A stretch of DNA of 64,000 bases, from NCBI RefSeq assembly GCF_022808715.1, contig NZ_JAKZKX010000020.1, positions 7,760 through 71,759 on the forward strand, read 5' to 3'. The notes under the pieces were generated by a model. It ran no database searches. It was not told the origin of the DNA and worked only from the letters and a program-made list of their open reading frames with translations. The position numbers were made by a program, and so were the translations under genes. This DNA is from Fundidesulfovibrio agrisoli (GTDB lineage: Bacteria > Desulfobacterota > Desulfovibrionia > Desulfovibrionales > Desulfovibrionaceae). Position 1 is the stretch's first letter, and each line of letters begins with the position of its first letter. Of this stretch, positions 1 to 8,537 are shown in pieces.

Positions 1-90
1 GCTCCAGGCGTGGCCTCTCCAGGGCCGAACTGTCCGCTGTATTTGAAGAACATCAGCCAGTTCGGCCCTGGGGAGGCCACGCCTGGACCC
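1..90. repeat. Long hairpin repeat with conserved loop, copy 1
   Basis: Positions 3-32 and 58-87 are inverted repeats matching at 29 of 30 positions, around a 25-nt loop. The loop core GCTGTATTTGAAGAACATC (37-55) occurs once more in the window, at 118-136 past 41000 (41118-41136), inside a second hairpin. The outer stem start (TCCAG-CGTGGCCTC) is shared between the two copies, but the inner stem sequences differ while remaining self-complementary. That pattern suggests selection on base pairing, as in a structured RNA or a mobile palindromic repeat. The window begins at this element, so its left neighbour is unknown. Confidence 0.75.
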
Positions 91-156
91 GCTACTGCTC
101 ACCGGGTACATTGGAAGGATCTTTCAGGCCCGCTTTCGCAAAATCGACGATAAAAG

Positions 157-190
157 AGCCCCCGGGTACATACTGCCCGGGGGCTTTTTC
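157..190 (+). terminator. Rho-independent terminator
   Basis: A 10-bp perfect GC-rich stem (AGCCCCCGGG at 157-166 with CCCGGGGGCT at 176-185) is followed by a T run at 185-189. An A-rich stretch (AAAAGA, 152-157) precedes it, so it may work in both directions. It presumably ends a plus-strand transcript from left of the window. Confidence 0.8.
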
Positions 191-234
191 TGTGGCGGAT
201 CAACTGGTGGGCGCGGAGGCGCCAGGCATGAGGC

Positions 235-272
235 GCCTCCGGCGGCCAAAGGACTTCGCCCTTTGGAATCCC
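235..272 (+). repeat. GCCTCCGGCGGC 3'-end hairpin element, copy A
   Basis: The block GCCTCCGGCGGC is followed by a short hairpin with a TTCG loop (CAAAGGAC-TTCG-CCCTTTGG) and then AATCCC. Four further copies occur at 37169, 50856, 51237 (minus) and 54532 (minus). The stem sequence changes between copies while pairing is kept. This copy lies downstream of a terminator, at the presumed 3' side of a gene outside the window. Confidence 0.7.
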
Positions 273-386
273 TTATAGGGTCGGCTGGTGTCTGGATGCC
301 GCGTGTGACTTGAGGCGGCTCAGTCGAATCCGTGAGTGGGCATTGGAAAGGGAGACGGGGAGGGAACGGGGCCGGGTCTTCGGTCC

Positions 387-422
387 GCCGGGGCTCCCTC
401 CCTGCTGGGCGGGAGCCCCGGC
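387..422 (-). terminator. GC-rich hairpin downstream of the 963-460 gene
   Basis: A 12-bp perfect inverted repeat (GCCGGGGCTCCC at 387-398, GGGAGCCCCGGC at 411-422) lies about 40 bp past the stop codon of the minus-strand gene. No T run follows on the minus strand, so it may be a weak terminator or an mRNA-stabilising stem. Confidence 0.45.
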
Positions 423-459
423 GTTCGCCGGCGAATGTCAGGGCTGGGGCGAGCCGCGA

Positions 460-963
460 TTACAGGTAATCGCCCCGGTTGAACTTGATCTGCTCCGTCG
501 CGGCCATGACTTCCAGTTCATTGACCATGGAGGAGAGTTGCGGGCTCTGCCCGTCCAGCCCGGGATGCTCGTCCTTGAGCTTTTTCACGCCGGTCTGGAT
601 GTTTTCAAGGGTGCCGTAGGCCTGGCGAAGCTGGTTTGCACCGCCGTCCGCCAGTTGTCCGGCATATTTTTCCCATTGGCTCAACAAGCTGTTCACGTTG
701 TCCATCACCGCCTGCCTGTCGCTTGCGGCCGAAACGGCCGTGGTGGGCGAAGTCCCCTGGACGGCCGCCTGGGCGGCCACGGCCTGGGCCAGCCCGGCAG
801 CGCCAGACATCAGCGGAGCGACGGCCGACGCCGTCTGGGAGGCATCCGCACCGCCCACCTCGCGGGCCAGTATCTCCCCGAAACTGACTCCCGTGGCGCC
901 GGCGGCCTTCTGGACCTTGCCCGTCTGTTGTACAGGCGTGATCTGGTCTGTTTGGATCTTCAT
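460..963 (-). CDS. Hypothetical protein, flagellar-type composition
   Basis: About 167 residues, rich in Ala, Gln, Ser and Thr in the middle. The N-terminus (MKIQTDQITPVQQ then SFGEILA) resembles the start of hook-length-control or other flagellar-associated proteins, and the C-terminus has MAATEQIKFNRGDYL. There is no signal peptide or membrane segment. I chose the ATG at 963 because GAGGAG sits 9 nt upstream; the ATG at 972 directly abuts that Shine-Dalgarno. The gene stands alone, divergent from uspA. A flagellar role is inference from sequence style only; I do not recognise a defined family. It is an ORF of typical local codon use (GC-rich third positions), so coding status is likely. Confidence 0.6.
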   Translation of the reverse strand: MKIQTDQITPVQQTGKVQKAAGATGVSFGEILAREVGGADASQTASAVAPLMSGAAGLAQAVAAQAAVQGTSPTTAVSAASDRQAVMDNVNSLLSQWEKYAGQLADGGANQLRQAYGTLENIQTGVKKLKDEHPGLDGQSPQLSSMVNELEVMAATEQIKFNRGDYL

Positions 964-1232
964 AGGCTGCATCTCCTCGCCCTGACATGTTCCCTGCCAG
1001 GCTTAAGCAAAGCCCTTGCCAAATCGATGAACATGTAAGGCGCTGAAATCGTTGATGCTGGCCGGAGGCGGGAGGGAATTTTTTGCCTCCCTGCGCATTC
1101 CGCAGCCGGGCGCGGCGGCCCGGCCCGAACCTGGGGCCAGAACATCCCTAGTACACGGGAAAACCCTTGTCTATCGCAGGCCTGCTTGGCTACACTGGCC
1201 GGACCGGAAATTTTGCAACAATGGAGGCGGCC

Positions 1233-1691
1233 ATGGCCGAATTCAAGAAGATCCTGTGCGCTGTGGACTTTTCCGATCAGAGCCCCAAACTGGCCGACTA
1301 CGCCAAGACCCTGGCCCGCTGCACGGGCGCGAAACTGCTGTGCGTGTACGTCGCGCCTTCCCTGTCGCAATACGTGGGCTTCCATGTGCCGCCCAGCTCC
1401 ATCGAGTCCTTCGTGGGCGAGATCGTGGCCGGAGCCGACACCAGCATGGAGGCCTATCTCAAGGCCCACTTCGCGGGCGCGGACGCCAGCGGCAAGGTGC
1501 TGGTGGGCTACCCCGCCGAGGAGATCCTCAACCTGGCCGAGGACGAAAAGGTGGACCTCATCATCATGGGCACCCACGGGCGCACCGGCATCGACCGCAT
1601 CCTCTTCGGCTCCGTGGCCGAGAAGATCGTCAAGAGCTCCAAGTGCCCCGTGCTGACTATCCGCCCCGAACCCCAGGCCGACGAGGATTGA
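1233..1691 (+). CDS. Universal stress protein, UspA family
   Basis: 152-residue single-domain Usp protein, predicted cytoplasmic. Residues 3-12 form the first beta strand with the acidic D of the nucleotide site (KILCAVDFS). The C-terminal half carries the ATP-binding signature G-x2-G-x9-G-S (IIMGTHGRTG followed by LFGSVAEKIV), so this should be an ATP-binding Usp. The ATG at 1233 has GGAGG five to six bases upstream; an upstream ATG at 1221 has no ribosome site. The stop codon overlaps the hisC start by one base, suggesting translational coupling and one operon with hisC and cmk. Its stress or redox partner cannot be read from the sequence. Confidence 0.88.
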   Translation: MAEFKKILCAVDFSDQSPKLADYAKTLARCTGAKLLCVYVAPSLSQYVGFHVPPSSIESFVGEIVAGADTSMEAYLKAHFAGADASGKVLVGYPAEEILNLAEDEKVDLIIMGTHGRTGIDRILFGSVAEKIVKSSKCPVLTIRPEPQADED

Positions 1692-2812
1692 TGGTTTTTC
1701 CTATGGACCCCAAAGACACGCTGCGCCCCGAGGTGCTGGAGTTCACTCCGTACTCCCCGGGGCTTTCCATCGACGAAATCAAGGAGCGCTACAAGCTGGC
1801 CAGCGTCATCAAGCTGGCCAGCAACGAGAACCCCCTGGGGGCCTCCCCGCTGGTGCAGCGGGTGCTCACGCGCCGCTCCGAGGTGGTGTTCCGCTACCCG
1901 CAGTCAGGCAACCCCAGGCTGGTCAAGGCCATCGCCGGGCACCACGGGGTGCCCGTGGAGTGCGTGGTGCCGGGCAACGGCTCCGACGAGATCATCGACC
2001 TGCTGCTACGCGTGAAGGCCCGCCCGGGCGTGGACAACGTGGTGGCCTTCCAGCCCTGCTTCAGCATCTACCGCCTGCAGGCCAAGCTCTGCGGCGTTGA
2101 GATGCGCCAGGCCCCCCTGGCGCAGGACTTCCGCTTCCCGTTCGAATCCATGCTGGAGCTCTGCGACGAGAACACGGCCCTGGTGTTCCTCACCAACCCG
2201 GACAACCCCTCCGGGCACGCGGTCAAGGCCGCCGAGATCGCCTACCTGGCCAAGGCCATGCCGCCGCGCGCCCTGCTGGTGGTGGACGAGGCCTACGTGG
2301 AGTTCGCCGAGCCCGAGCAGGAATACTCCGTGATGAACCGCCTGGAGAGCCTGCCCAACGTGGTGGTGCTGCGCACCTTCTCCAAGCTGTACGGCCTGGC
2401 CGGGCTGCGCCTGGGCTTCGGCGTGATGCCCGCCTGGCTGGCCGACCTGGTCATGCGCGTGCGCCTGCCCTTCAGCGTGAACCTGCTGGCCGAGGCCGCG
2501 GGCATGGCCGCCCTGGAGGACACGCACTTCCGCGTGGCCACCCTGGAGACCGTGCGCAAGGGCCGGGCCTGGCTCACGGGCGAGCTTGAGCGCCTGGGCT
2601 GCACGGTGCAGCCATCCCAGGCCAACTTCCTGCTGTTCACCCCGCCCACCGAGGCCAAGGCCCTGTTCGAGGCGCTGCTGGCGCGCGGCATCATCATCCG
2701 GCCCCTGGCCAGCTACGGCCTGCCGGAGTGCCTGCGCGTGAGCATCGGCAGCGAGCCCGAGAACCGCGCCTTCATCCAGGCCATGTCCGAGATCATGGGC
2801 ATCCATGACTGA
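1691..2812 (+). CDS. hisC: Histidinol-phosphate aminotransferase
   Basis: 373-residue fold-type I PLP enzyme of the HisC family. It converts imidazole-acetol phosphate and glutamate to histidinol phosphate in histidine biosynthesis. Visible motifs are SNENPLG near 44, GNGSDEIID near 96 (cofactor phosphate region), TNPDNPSG near 168, DEAYVEF near 199 and RTFSKLYGLAGLRLG near 228, with Lys232 as the PLP lysine. Length is normal for the family. The start at 1691 has GAGG four bases upstream and overlaps the uspA stop; ATG at 1703 is an alternative without a good ribosome site. The gene overlaps cmk by 8 bp. Some HisC paralogues act on aromatic amino acids, so specificity is inferred. Confidence 0.92.
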   Translation: MVFPMDPKDTLRPEVLEFTPYSPGLSIDEIKERYKLASVIKLASNENPLGASPLVQRVLTRRSEVVFRYPQSGNPRLVKAIAGHHGVPVECVVPGNGSDEIIDLLLRVKARPGVDNVVAFQPCFSIYRLQAKLCGVEMRQAPLAQDFRFPFESMLELCDENTALVFLTNPDNPSGHAVKAAEIAYLAKAMPPRALLVVDEAYVEFAEPEQEYSVMNRLESLPNVVVLRTFSKLYGLAGLRLGFGVMPAWLADLVMRVRLPFSVNLLAEAAGMAALEDTHFRVATLETVRKGRAWLTGELERLGCTVQPSQANFLLFTPPTEAKALFEALLARGIIIRPLASYGLPECLRVSIGSEPENRAFIQAMSEIMGIHD

Positions 2813-3464
2813 GCCCTCCATCATCACGTTGGACGGCCCCGCCGGGGTGGGAAAGACCACCCTGGCGCGGATGCTGGCCCAGGCCCTGGGCGTGGCCTAC
2901 CTGGACACCGGGGCCATGTTCCGGGCCACGGCGCTGCGCCTGGGCGATGGCGGGTGGGACCTGCCCCCCGATGAGCTGGAAAAGCGGCTGGACGGTCTGG
3001 AGTTCGGCCTGACGGGCGTGGGTTCGGGCTCCGTGCTGTTGTGCAACGGCGAACCCGTGGGTGATGAAGTGCGCACCGAGCAGGCGGGCGTCTGGGCCTC
3101 CAGGGTGGCGGCCCGGCCCGAGGTGCGCGAGTTCCAGAAGAAGGCCCAGCGGGCCATCGGGGCCAGCGTCTCCCTGGTGGTCGAAGGGCGGGACATGGGC
3201 AGCGTGGTCTTCCCCGCCGCCGCCCGCAAGATATTCCTGGACGCGGACCCGCGCGTGCGCGCCCAGCGCCGGGCGGAGCAGTTGAAGGCCATGGGCCAGC
3301 CCGCCGACTTGGCCGCCATCGAGGCCTCCATCAGGGAGCGCGACGAGCGCGACCGCAACCGCCCCATCGCGCCCCTGGCCCCCGCCAAGGACGCCGTCAT
3401 CGTGGACACCTCGCGCCTGAGCCTGGAGCAGGTGTTCGCGCGCCTCGTGGAGCTTACGGGCTAG
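2805..3464 (+). CDS. cmk: Cytidylate kinase
   Basis: 219-residue P-loop nucleoside monophosphate kinase that phosphorylates CMP and dCMP with ATP. The Walker A motif GPAGVGKT spans residues 11-18. The CMP-binding segment DTGAMFRATAL follows near 36, and VVEGRDMGSVVFP near 125 is typical of the family. The lid region carries RDERDRNR. It is slightly short of the E. coli enzyme (227) but intact. It is the last gene of the uspA-hisC-cmk operon and overlaps hisC by 8 bp. Its 3' end overlaps the convergent hydrolase gene by 4 bp around a CTAG. Confidence 0.93.
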   Translation: MTEPSIITLDGPAGVGKTTLARMLAQALGVAYLDTGAMFRATALRLGDGGWDLPPDELEKRLDGLEFGLTGVGSGSVLLCNGEPVGDEVRTEQAGVWASRVAARPEVREFQKKAQRAIGASVSLVVEGRDMGSVVFPAAARKIFLDADPRVRAQRRAEQLKAMGQPADLAAIEASIRERDERDRNRPIAPLAPAKDAVIVDTSRLSLEQVFARLVELTG

Positions 3465-4258
3465 AGCCCGTTGATCTCCAGAAATCTCTCCAACATCGCG
3501 TTGACCTGGGCGGGCACTTCCAGCGTGAGGAAGTGCCCCGAGCCCACCGCCTGGCCGTGCATCAACTGGGGGCACAGCTCCGCCAGTTGCGCCGTGTCGG
3601 TTCTCGGGCGCGACGAGGACACGTAGAGCATGGGTGCCCGGCAGGCCCGCGCCGCGGCCGCGCCGTCGGCTATGCGCCACTGCTCGAACAGGGCCACGAT
3701 CACGTGCTGGGGGGTGCGCAGCATGCGCTCCAGGATGGCTTGCTTGCGTTGCGGATCGTCCACGGGGTCGAAGGCGGCCTCGAAGTAGCGCAGGAAGTAG
3801 CCCTGCCAGGCAGTGGAGCGCAGCCCGTCCAGCAGGGAGTGGATGCGGCTTGGCCTGCCCGGGGGCGAGAGCACGGTGGAGTCCAGGCAGGCCACCCCGG
3901 CCACCAGCTCCGGGTGGTGGTGGGCCAGCTCCAGCACCACCACGCCGCCCATGCTGTGCCCCACGGCCGTCACGGCGCGGCCCTCCATGCCTTCGAGCCC
4001 GTTCAGCATTTCCGCCAGGTCCTCGGCCAGCTCCGCGAAGGCGTAGCCCTCCTGGGGGGCGTCGCTCTCGCCGTGGCCGCGCAGGTCCGGCGCGATGACC
4101 CGGCGCGTCTTCTGGAAATGCTCGATCTGGGGGGTGAGGAAGGTGTGGTCGCAGCTGTTGCCGTGGACGAAGAGCAGCGGCGGCAGGACGCCTTCCGCGC
4201 CGCTGTCGTAGACGTTGAGCGCCGTGCCGTCCCGGAGGGTGACGCGTGTATAGGCCAT
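3461..4258 (-). CDS. Alpha/beta hydrolase
   Basis: 265-residue alpha/beta-hydrolase fold protein, predicted cytoplasmic. The oxyanion-hole motif LLFVHGNSCDH is near residue 29, the nucleophile elbow GHSMGG places the catalytic serine at 102, and GSGHFLTLE near the C-terminus supplies the histidine. The substrate cannot be predicted; related proteins include esterases and C-C bond hydrolases. I chose ATG 4258 (MAYTRV); an upstream in-frame ATG at 4294 would add twelve residues lacking similarity to the fold. It lies 33 bp downstream of the histidine kinase on the same strand and may be cotranscribed. It overlaps cmk tail to tail. Confidence 0.85.
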   Translation of the reverse strand: MAYTRVTLRDGTALNVYDSGAEGVLPPLLFVHGNSCDHTFLTPQIEHFQKTRRVIAPDLRGHGESDAPQEGYAFAELAEDLAEMLNGLEGMEGRAVTAVGHSMGGVVVLELAHHHPELVAGVACLDSTVLSPPGRPSRIHSLLDGLRSTAWQGYFLRYFEAAFDPVDDPQRKQAILERMLRTPQHVIVALFEQWRIADGAAAARACRAPMLYVSSSRPRTDTAQLAELCPQLMHGQAVGSGHFLTLEVPAQVNAMLERFLEINGL

Positions 4259-4290
4259 GGTGCCGGGTGTACCCCCTGAAAGGGGACGGA

Positions 4291-6054
4291 TCAAGCGCCG
4301 GGCTGTACTATGGGGAGGCGGAGGTTGAACACCGCTCCCCGCGTGGAGTCGACCGTAAGCTGCCCGCGCAGTTGCTCGGTCAGCAAGGTGACGATCTGCA
4401 GGCCCATGGTGTGGGCTCCCGCAATGTCGAACCCCGGGGGCAGGCCGGGGCCGTCGTCGCCCACTGTCACTTCCAGGCAGCCGTCCTCCTGGCGCAGGCT
4501 CACCCGCACCTCGCCCGCGGCCCTGTCCTTGAGCCCGTGCTTGATGGCGTTGGTGACCAGCTCGTTCATGATGAGCCCGAAGGGGATGGCCTTGTCCAGG
4601 CCCAGGGAGACGGCCGGCAGGTCCAGGTTCAGGGTCACGTCCCTGCCGCCCTTGTAGGTGGTCACCAGCCTGGGCACGAACTGCTCCAGGTAGGCCTTGA
4701 GGTCTATCTCGCCGAAGTCGCGCGAATGGTAGAGCTGCTCGTGGATCAGGGCCATGGAGGCGATGCGGCTTCTGGCCTCGAGCAGGGCCGCCTTGGCCTC
4801 GGGGTTGCTCATGCCCTGCTTCTGGATGCTGAGCAGGCTGGAGATGATCTGGAGGTTGTTCTTCACCCTGTGGTGGATCTCGCGCAGGAGGATGTCCTTC
4901 TCCTTGAGGGAGGCGGCAATGCTGCCTTCAATCTTTTTCCTCTCGGTGATGTCCCTGGCCACGCTGATGTAGGCGATCTGGACGCCCATGTTGAAGCAGG
5001 CTACGCGCATCTCCAACGGAAGCAACCCGCCGTCCTTGCGGCGATGCGCCGTTTCAAAGGCGGCCACCTTGCCGACTTCGATGCGGTCCCTCAATTGCCG
5101 GATCGCCTCCGGGGTGTTGTGGTTGGTGTCCAGATTGTGGACGTGCAGTTCCAGCAGTTCGTTGCGGGAGTAGCCGGTCTGCCGCAAGGCTTCGTTGTTG
5201 ACCCCCAAAATGCGCCCTTCCATGTCCGTGAGATAGATTGCGTCGCCTGCGTTCTCGAACACGGTGCGGAAGAGCTCCTCGCTCTCGCGCGTTTTCTTTT
5301 CCGAAGCCCGCAGCGCCATTTCAGCGAGGTTGCGCTGTTGTTCGTGCCGCAACAGCAGCGTGAACATGGTCAGGATGAGCCCCGCCCCGGCCAGGAATAT
5401 CACGCTGTAGCGGACGCCCGTGCCCTTCGCCGTGCGTGCAAGCGACTCCGCGTATTTGTCCATGGGCACGGTCACGCTGATGCCGCCGCGTATCTCGCCC
5501 AACTTGTAGCCCTGCTTGGCGTGGCATTTCAGGCAGGGCTCCTCCGTGAGCATGGGGCGCATGAAGCGCATGACCTCGCGGCCATCCTCAACCGCGATTT
5601 CGTGGTACTCACCGACGCCCCGTTTGAAGGACTCCAGCGCCGTGGTCTCCCAGGGCGAAGGGGCGTTCGCGGGCCGGATGGGCTCCAGGCTGGTGATGTG
5701 GGCCTTGAGCCCGGCGTCCTCGAGCATGACGCCGTGCACCATGCGCGTCATGTAGGCGGGGTTGATCAGGGTGAGTTTCTTTCCGGAGTCTGTGACGATG
5801 TCCCTGTCCGGCACGTCGAGGTAGGGGTTGGGCCGCAGGGTTTCGGTGATTTCCGCGTAGAGGCCGCCCATGCGCGCGGCCCAGCGCCGGTAGGTGACGT
5901 CCTTCTCGTAGGCGATGCGGGCCTCGACCAATGCCTGCTCCAGGGCGGATTCATGGTCGTTGCTCAGGGCCATGTAGTACAGGTAATACGTGAAGCCCGA
6001 CCATAACCCGAGGACGACCAGAAACAGCAGGATCAGCTTACGGAGTATGTTCAC
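4291..6054 (-). CDS. Heme-type (Tll0287/DUF3365) PAS sensor histidine kinase
   Basis: 587-residue membrane sensor kinase. An N-terminal membrane helix (5-28) precedes a periplasmic domain with CLKCH at 174-178, the single c-type heme motif typical of Tll0287-like (DUF3365) domains. A second helix follows at 215-236. A PAS domain spans about 255-375 (FRTVFENAGDAIYLTD, ending DITERKK). The dimerisation domain is HisKA_2 type (REIHHRVKNNLQIISSLL near 391-408), then HATPase_c with NELVTNAIKHG and DDGPGLP. HisKA_2 kinases usually act with stand-alone response regulators; none is adjacent here. The GTG start has GGGGGA upstream. The chemoreceptor at 38036 has the same kind of sensor domain. Heme attachment and a redox or gas signal are inferred. 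Confidence 0.9.
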   Translation of the reverse strand: MNILRKLILLFLVVLGLWSGFTYYLYYMALSNDHESALEQALVEARIAYEKDVTYRRWAARMGGLYAEITETLRPNPYLDVPDRDIVTDSGKKLTLINPAYMTRMVHGVMLEDAGLKAHITSLEPIRPANAPSPWETTALESFKRGVGEYHEIAVEDGREVMRFMRPMLTEEPCLKCHAKQGYKLGEIRGGISVTVPMDKYAESLARTAKGTGVRYSVIFLAGAGLILTMFTLLLRHEQQRNLAEMALRASEKKTRESEELFRTVFENAGDAIYLTDMEGRILGVNNEALRQTGYSRNELLELHVHNLDTNHNTPEAIRQLRDRIEVGKVAAFETAHRRKDGGLLPLEMRVACFNMGVQIAYISVARDITERKKIEGSIAASLKEKDILLREIHHRVKNNLQIISSLLSIQKQGMSNPEAKAALLEARSRIASMALIHEQLYHSRDFGEIDLKAYLEQFVPRLVTTYKGGRDVTLNLDLPAVSLGLDKAIPFGLIMNELVTNAIKHGLKDRAAGEVRVSLRQEDGCLEVTVGDDGPGLPPGFDIAGAHTMGLQIVTLLTEQLRGQLTVDSTRGAVFNLRLPIVQPGA

Positions 6055-6686
6055 CGCGGGTCCCCCGATTCAAGGCGCAAGGAAGCGAGGGGTGGGAAAG
6101 CTCCCGTGGCGAGGACCGCCACAGGTTCGGTTGGGAAGAGGGCTGAGGCCGGCCGGGCTGCGTTCATCCGGTAAACCATAGTTACAGACCTGCAAGATGC
6201 AGTTGATTCGCATGCCCCAGGCCAAGCGGACATGCTTAAATTCCGCTGATTAAAAAATGTCACATGCAAGATGGGGAGTCAATCGGATAAGCGCCAGCCC
6301 TGATGCCCTCCTGGCCAATGGGTTGGCTGCACGATCGGCGTGCGCGCAACATGCCGCAAAGGAAGAAGAAAAAAATAGCAGACGCGATGCGTCCGGGATC
6401 ACGGCGGATTTCCGCAACGCTTCCGTAACGGGGCTTGGGCGCAGGGTTTTATTTTGTTGCGGGATGATGCGGCTGGGGTATGAGGGAATCAATGCCGAAG
6501 GCGGTCTTCGGCAGGCGTCGGAACGGCAACGGAGGGTAGAGGTCGTTAATTCCAGGCACCATAACGGGCGAGTGAGCGCCCCAGCGAGGATTCGTCGAAG
6601 CGCGCCCTAGCCCCCCGATACACTGCGGGGGCCCTGCCGGGAAACGGCAAGCGCAACAAGGCGGATCCTCTTTTTTTAGTGCCGCC
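6055..6686. other. Intergenic region, no supported gene
   Basis: About 630 bp with lower GC in its middle than the flanks. Open frames here (for example 6257-6610 plus and 6250-6492 minus) lack family resemblance and convincing ribosome sites. On the minus strand TTGACT (complement of 6272-6277), 17 bp and CATTTT could be a sigma70 promoter for the kinase at 6054. A hairpin GCCCCC/GGGGGC near 6610-6635 and a second at TGCCG-GGAAA-CGGCA (6635-6650) lie past the stop of the exonuclease gene but have no T tract. I see no tRNA or recognised riboswitch. Confidence 0.4.
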
Positions 6687-7343
6687 CTATTCTTCCTTGG
6701 CGGCTTTCCTGGCGGCCTTGGCGCGAGCGGCGGCCTCTTTTTTCTTGAGCATCGGGCGGATGGCCTCCATGGCCAGGTACAGCTCCCTGCTGACCCAGGC
6801 GTCCGTGGCCGCGTAGCAGACCTGCGCCGGGCTCAGGCAACTGGCCTCCCAGTTGGTCAGCCGCGCCTTCTTGGAGACGCGCACGCCGAGCAGCCCCGCC
6901 GCCAGGTTGCGCAGCCCCGTCACGGGCCAGCCGAATTTCTTGGCCCACTCCCCCACGTCCTCGAAGCGCCTCGGCGTCACCGGGCCCAGCTTGCCCAGGG
7001 CGTTGATGTCGTCGCGCACGGCCACCCCGGCCTTGACCACCGCCTCGTCCCCCAGAACCGCCGTCAGTTCGGCCCAGGCCGCGAAGGCCCCGGGACGCAC
7101 CAGCACCACCAGTTCGGCCCCGGCCAACTGCACCAGGGAGGGCAGGTAATTGACCCCGCGCTTGAAGGTGGGCCGTGTTTCGGTGTCGAAGCCCAGCACG
7201 GCCTCGCCGCCCAGCCGCTCCAGGGCGCGCAGGGCCTCGTCCGGTGTCTGGGCGATGACGACCTCGCCCTCGTAGCGCGCCTGGGGCAGGGCGGCCAGTT
7301 CTTCGGGCAGCATGGCCCGGGGTGGTTCAAAGGGGGTGTTCAT
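6687..7343 (-). CDS. DEDDy 3'-5' exonuclease, RNase D-like
   Basis: 218-residue stand-alone DEDD exonuclease domain. Exo I is FDTETRP near residue 52 (Asp and Glu metal ligands), Exo II lies around KAGVAVRDDINAL near 105, and Exo III is the Y-x3-D of CYAATDAW near 178. This is the DNA_pol_A_exo1/RNase D family without an HRDC domain, so 3' processing of RNA or DNA by a two-metal mechanism is expected. The C-terminus is a Lys/Ala-rich tail (about 195-218). The ATG follows the AlgX-like gene stop by four bases and has GGAG about 11 bases upstream, so it is the last gene of the acetylation operon, probably by position rather than function. Confidence 0.88.
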   Translation of the reverse strand: MNTPFEPPRAMLPEELAALPQARYEGEVVIAQTPDEALRALERLGGEAVLGFDTETRPTFKRGVNYLPSLVQLAGAELVVLVRPGAFAAWAELTAVLGDEAVVKAGVAVRDDINALGKLGPVTPRRFEDVGEWAKKFGWPVTGLRNLAAGLLGVRVSKKARLTNWEASCLSPAQVCYAATDAWVSRELYLAMEAIRPMLKKKEAAARAKAARKAAKEE

Positions 7344-7347
7344 GGCG

Positions 7348-8535
7348 TCACTGCTCCATGGGCAGAGCGGAAGGAGGGGGTGGTTGGGTGAAATAACGCT
7401 CCACGAACTCGTCGATGACGATGTCGGGCTTCTCGTCCAGGATGATCTGGGGCTTGAAGCCGCGCACGTGCACCGCGTCCGTGGGGAAGGGCCAGACGAA
7501 CACCATGCGTGAGAAGTGTTCGGCCAGGAAGGGGATGATCTCGTGCACGAAGGAGTCGCGCAGGACCACGGTCCTGGGCAGGGAGGCGTCCTCGTTCTCG
7601 TAGATGGAGAGCGGCTGGAACTCGTTGAGCCCGGCCTCGCGGCCGGTGGTCTCCCGGGCCTTGCGGGGCAGCAGGGGCTCCATGGTCACGACGTTCTCCG
7701 TGTAGATGTCGCTCATGGCGATCATGCCCGCCAGGCCGCCCTTCAGGCCGGGCCGTTCGCCCACGGCGTAGTCCGAAAGGGGCGCTGGCTTGAGGCCGGG
7801 GAAGTACTTTTTGAGCGCTTCCGCGATCTGCCGGTAGGCGAAGAAGGCGCCGAAGGGCGTCCAATGGCTGTCCGTGCGGTAGTAGGCCGTGCCGTTGGCC
7901 CGGGCTTCGCGCAGGGCGGGCCGCAGGTCCACCACGTCGATGCCCGCCTTGGTCAGGGCCTCGACCATCTGATCCATCTTGTTGGTCTGGCGGGCCTTGG
8001 TGAAGCGTTGGGGCACGTAGTCGGGGTAGATACTCACCTTGTTGGGGGCCACCACCACCATGTAGCGGATGCCAAGCCCGGCCAGCCAGTCGCGGCGGGT
8101 GCGGTAGATGTGCACCCAGGTGTCGAGCTGTTGCGGGGTCAGAGGGGCGGTCACGCGCCAATCGTTGATGACGTTGAGCTGCGGGTTTTCCTGGGCCAGG
8201 TAGAGCCAGTCGTCGTTGCCGGCCAGCACCGGGTCCCACGGCATGGAGGATTTGAGCAACCGCACGTCCAGCAGATGCTCCCAGCGCACCAGCACCCGGC
8301 GCAGGCCGAAGTTGCGGTCCAGCCAGTTGCGCCGCAGCTTGTAGATCACCTGGGCCATGGTGGGGAAGTCCATTCTGATGCTGGGCATGGGGTTGGGGTC
8401 GCTCTCCTGCAGGGGCACCACGGGGTTGATCTTGAGGATGTTGGCCGTGACAGGCACGAGGATGGCCCCAATGAACACGATGGAGACCATCAGGGCGACG
8501 ACCTTGCTCGCCAGGCGGTTGGCTGCGTTGTCCAT
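7348..8535 (-). CDS. AlgX/AlgJ-like SGNH O-acetyltransferase
   Basis: 395-residue protein of the AlgX/AlgJ/DHHW family, which transfers acetyl groups onto exopolysaccharide in the periplasm. An N-terminal hydrophobic segment (about 12-32) acts as signal anchor. The catalytic Asp-His pair is in TDSHWTPFG near 235, and the serine nucleophile is in VVLRDSFVHE near 335. It begins two bases after the stop of the MBOAT gene, matching the usual AlgI-AlgJ/X pairing where the MBOAT protein exports acetyl groups. The open frame on this strand extends far upstream through the MBOAT region only because stops are rare at this GC content; the real start is MDNAANRLASKV. Confidence 0.88.
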   Translation of the reverse strand: MDNAANRLASKVVALMVSIVFIGAILVPVTANILKINPVVPLQESDPNPMPSIRMDFPTMAQVIYKLRRNWLDRNFGLRRVLVRWEHLLDVRLLKSSMPWDPVLAGNDDWLYLAQENPQLNVINDWRVTAPLTPQQLDTWVHIYRTRRDWLAGLGIRYMVVVAPNKVSIYPDYVPQRFTKARQTNKMDQMVEALTKAGIDVVDLRPALREARANGTAYYRTDSHWTPFGAFFAYRQIAEALKKYFPGLKPAPLSDYAVGERPGLKGGLAGMIAMSDIYTENVVTMEPLLPRKARETTGREAGLNEFQPLSIYENEDASLPRTVVLRDSFVHEIIPFLAEHFSRMVFVWPFPTDAVHVRGFKPQIILDEKPDIVIDEFVERYFTQPPPPSALPMEQ

Positions 8536-8537
8536 GC

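Noticed and set aside
6055-6160. Possible riboswitch (GEMM or Moco type) before the heme kinase
   Set aside because: Short GGAAAGC-like pieces occur but the conserved core sequences and stem order of those classes are absent.
6257-6610. A 117-codon plus-strand open frame in the large intergenic region
   Set aside because: No ribosome site, no recognisable domain and unusual composition; treated as non-coding.
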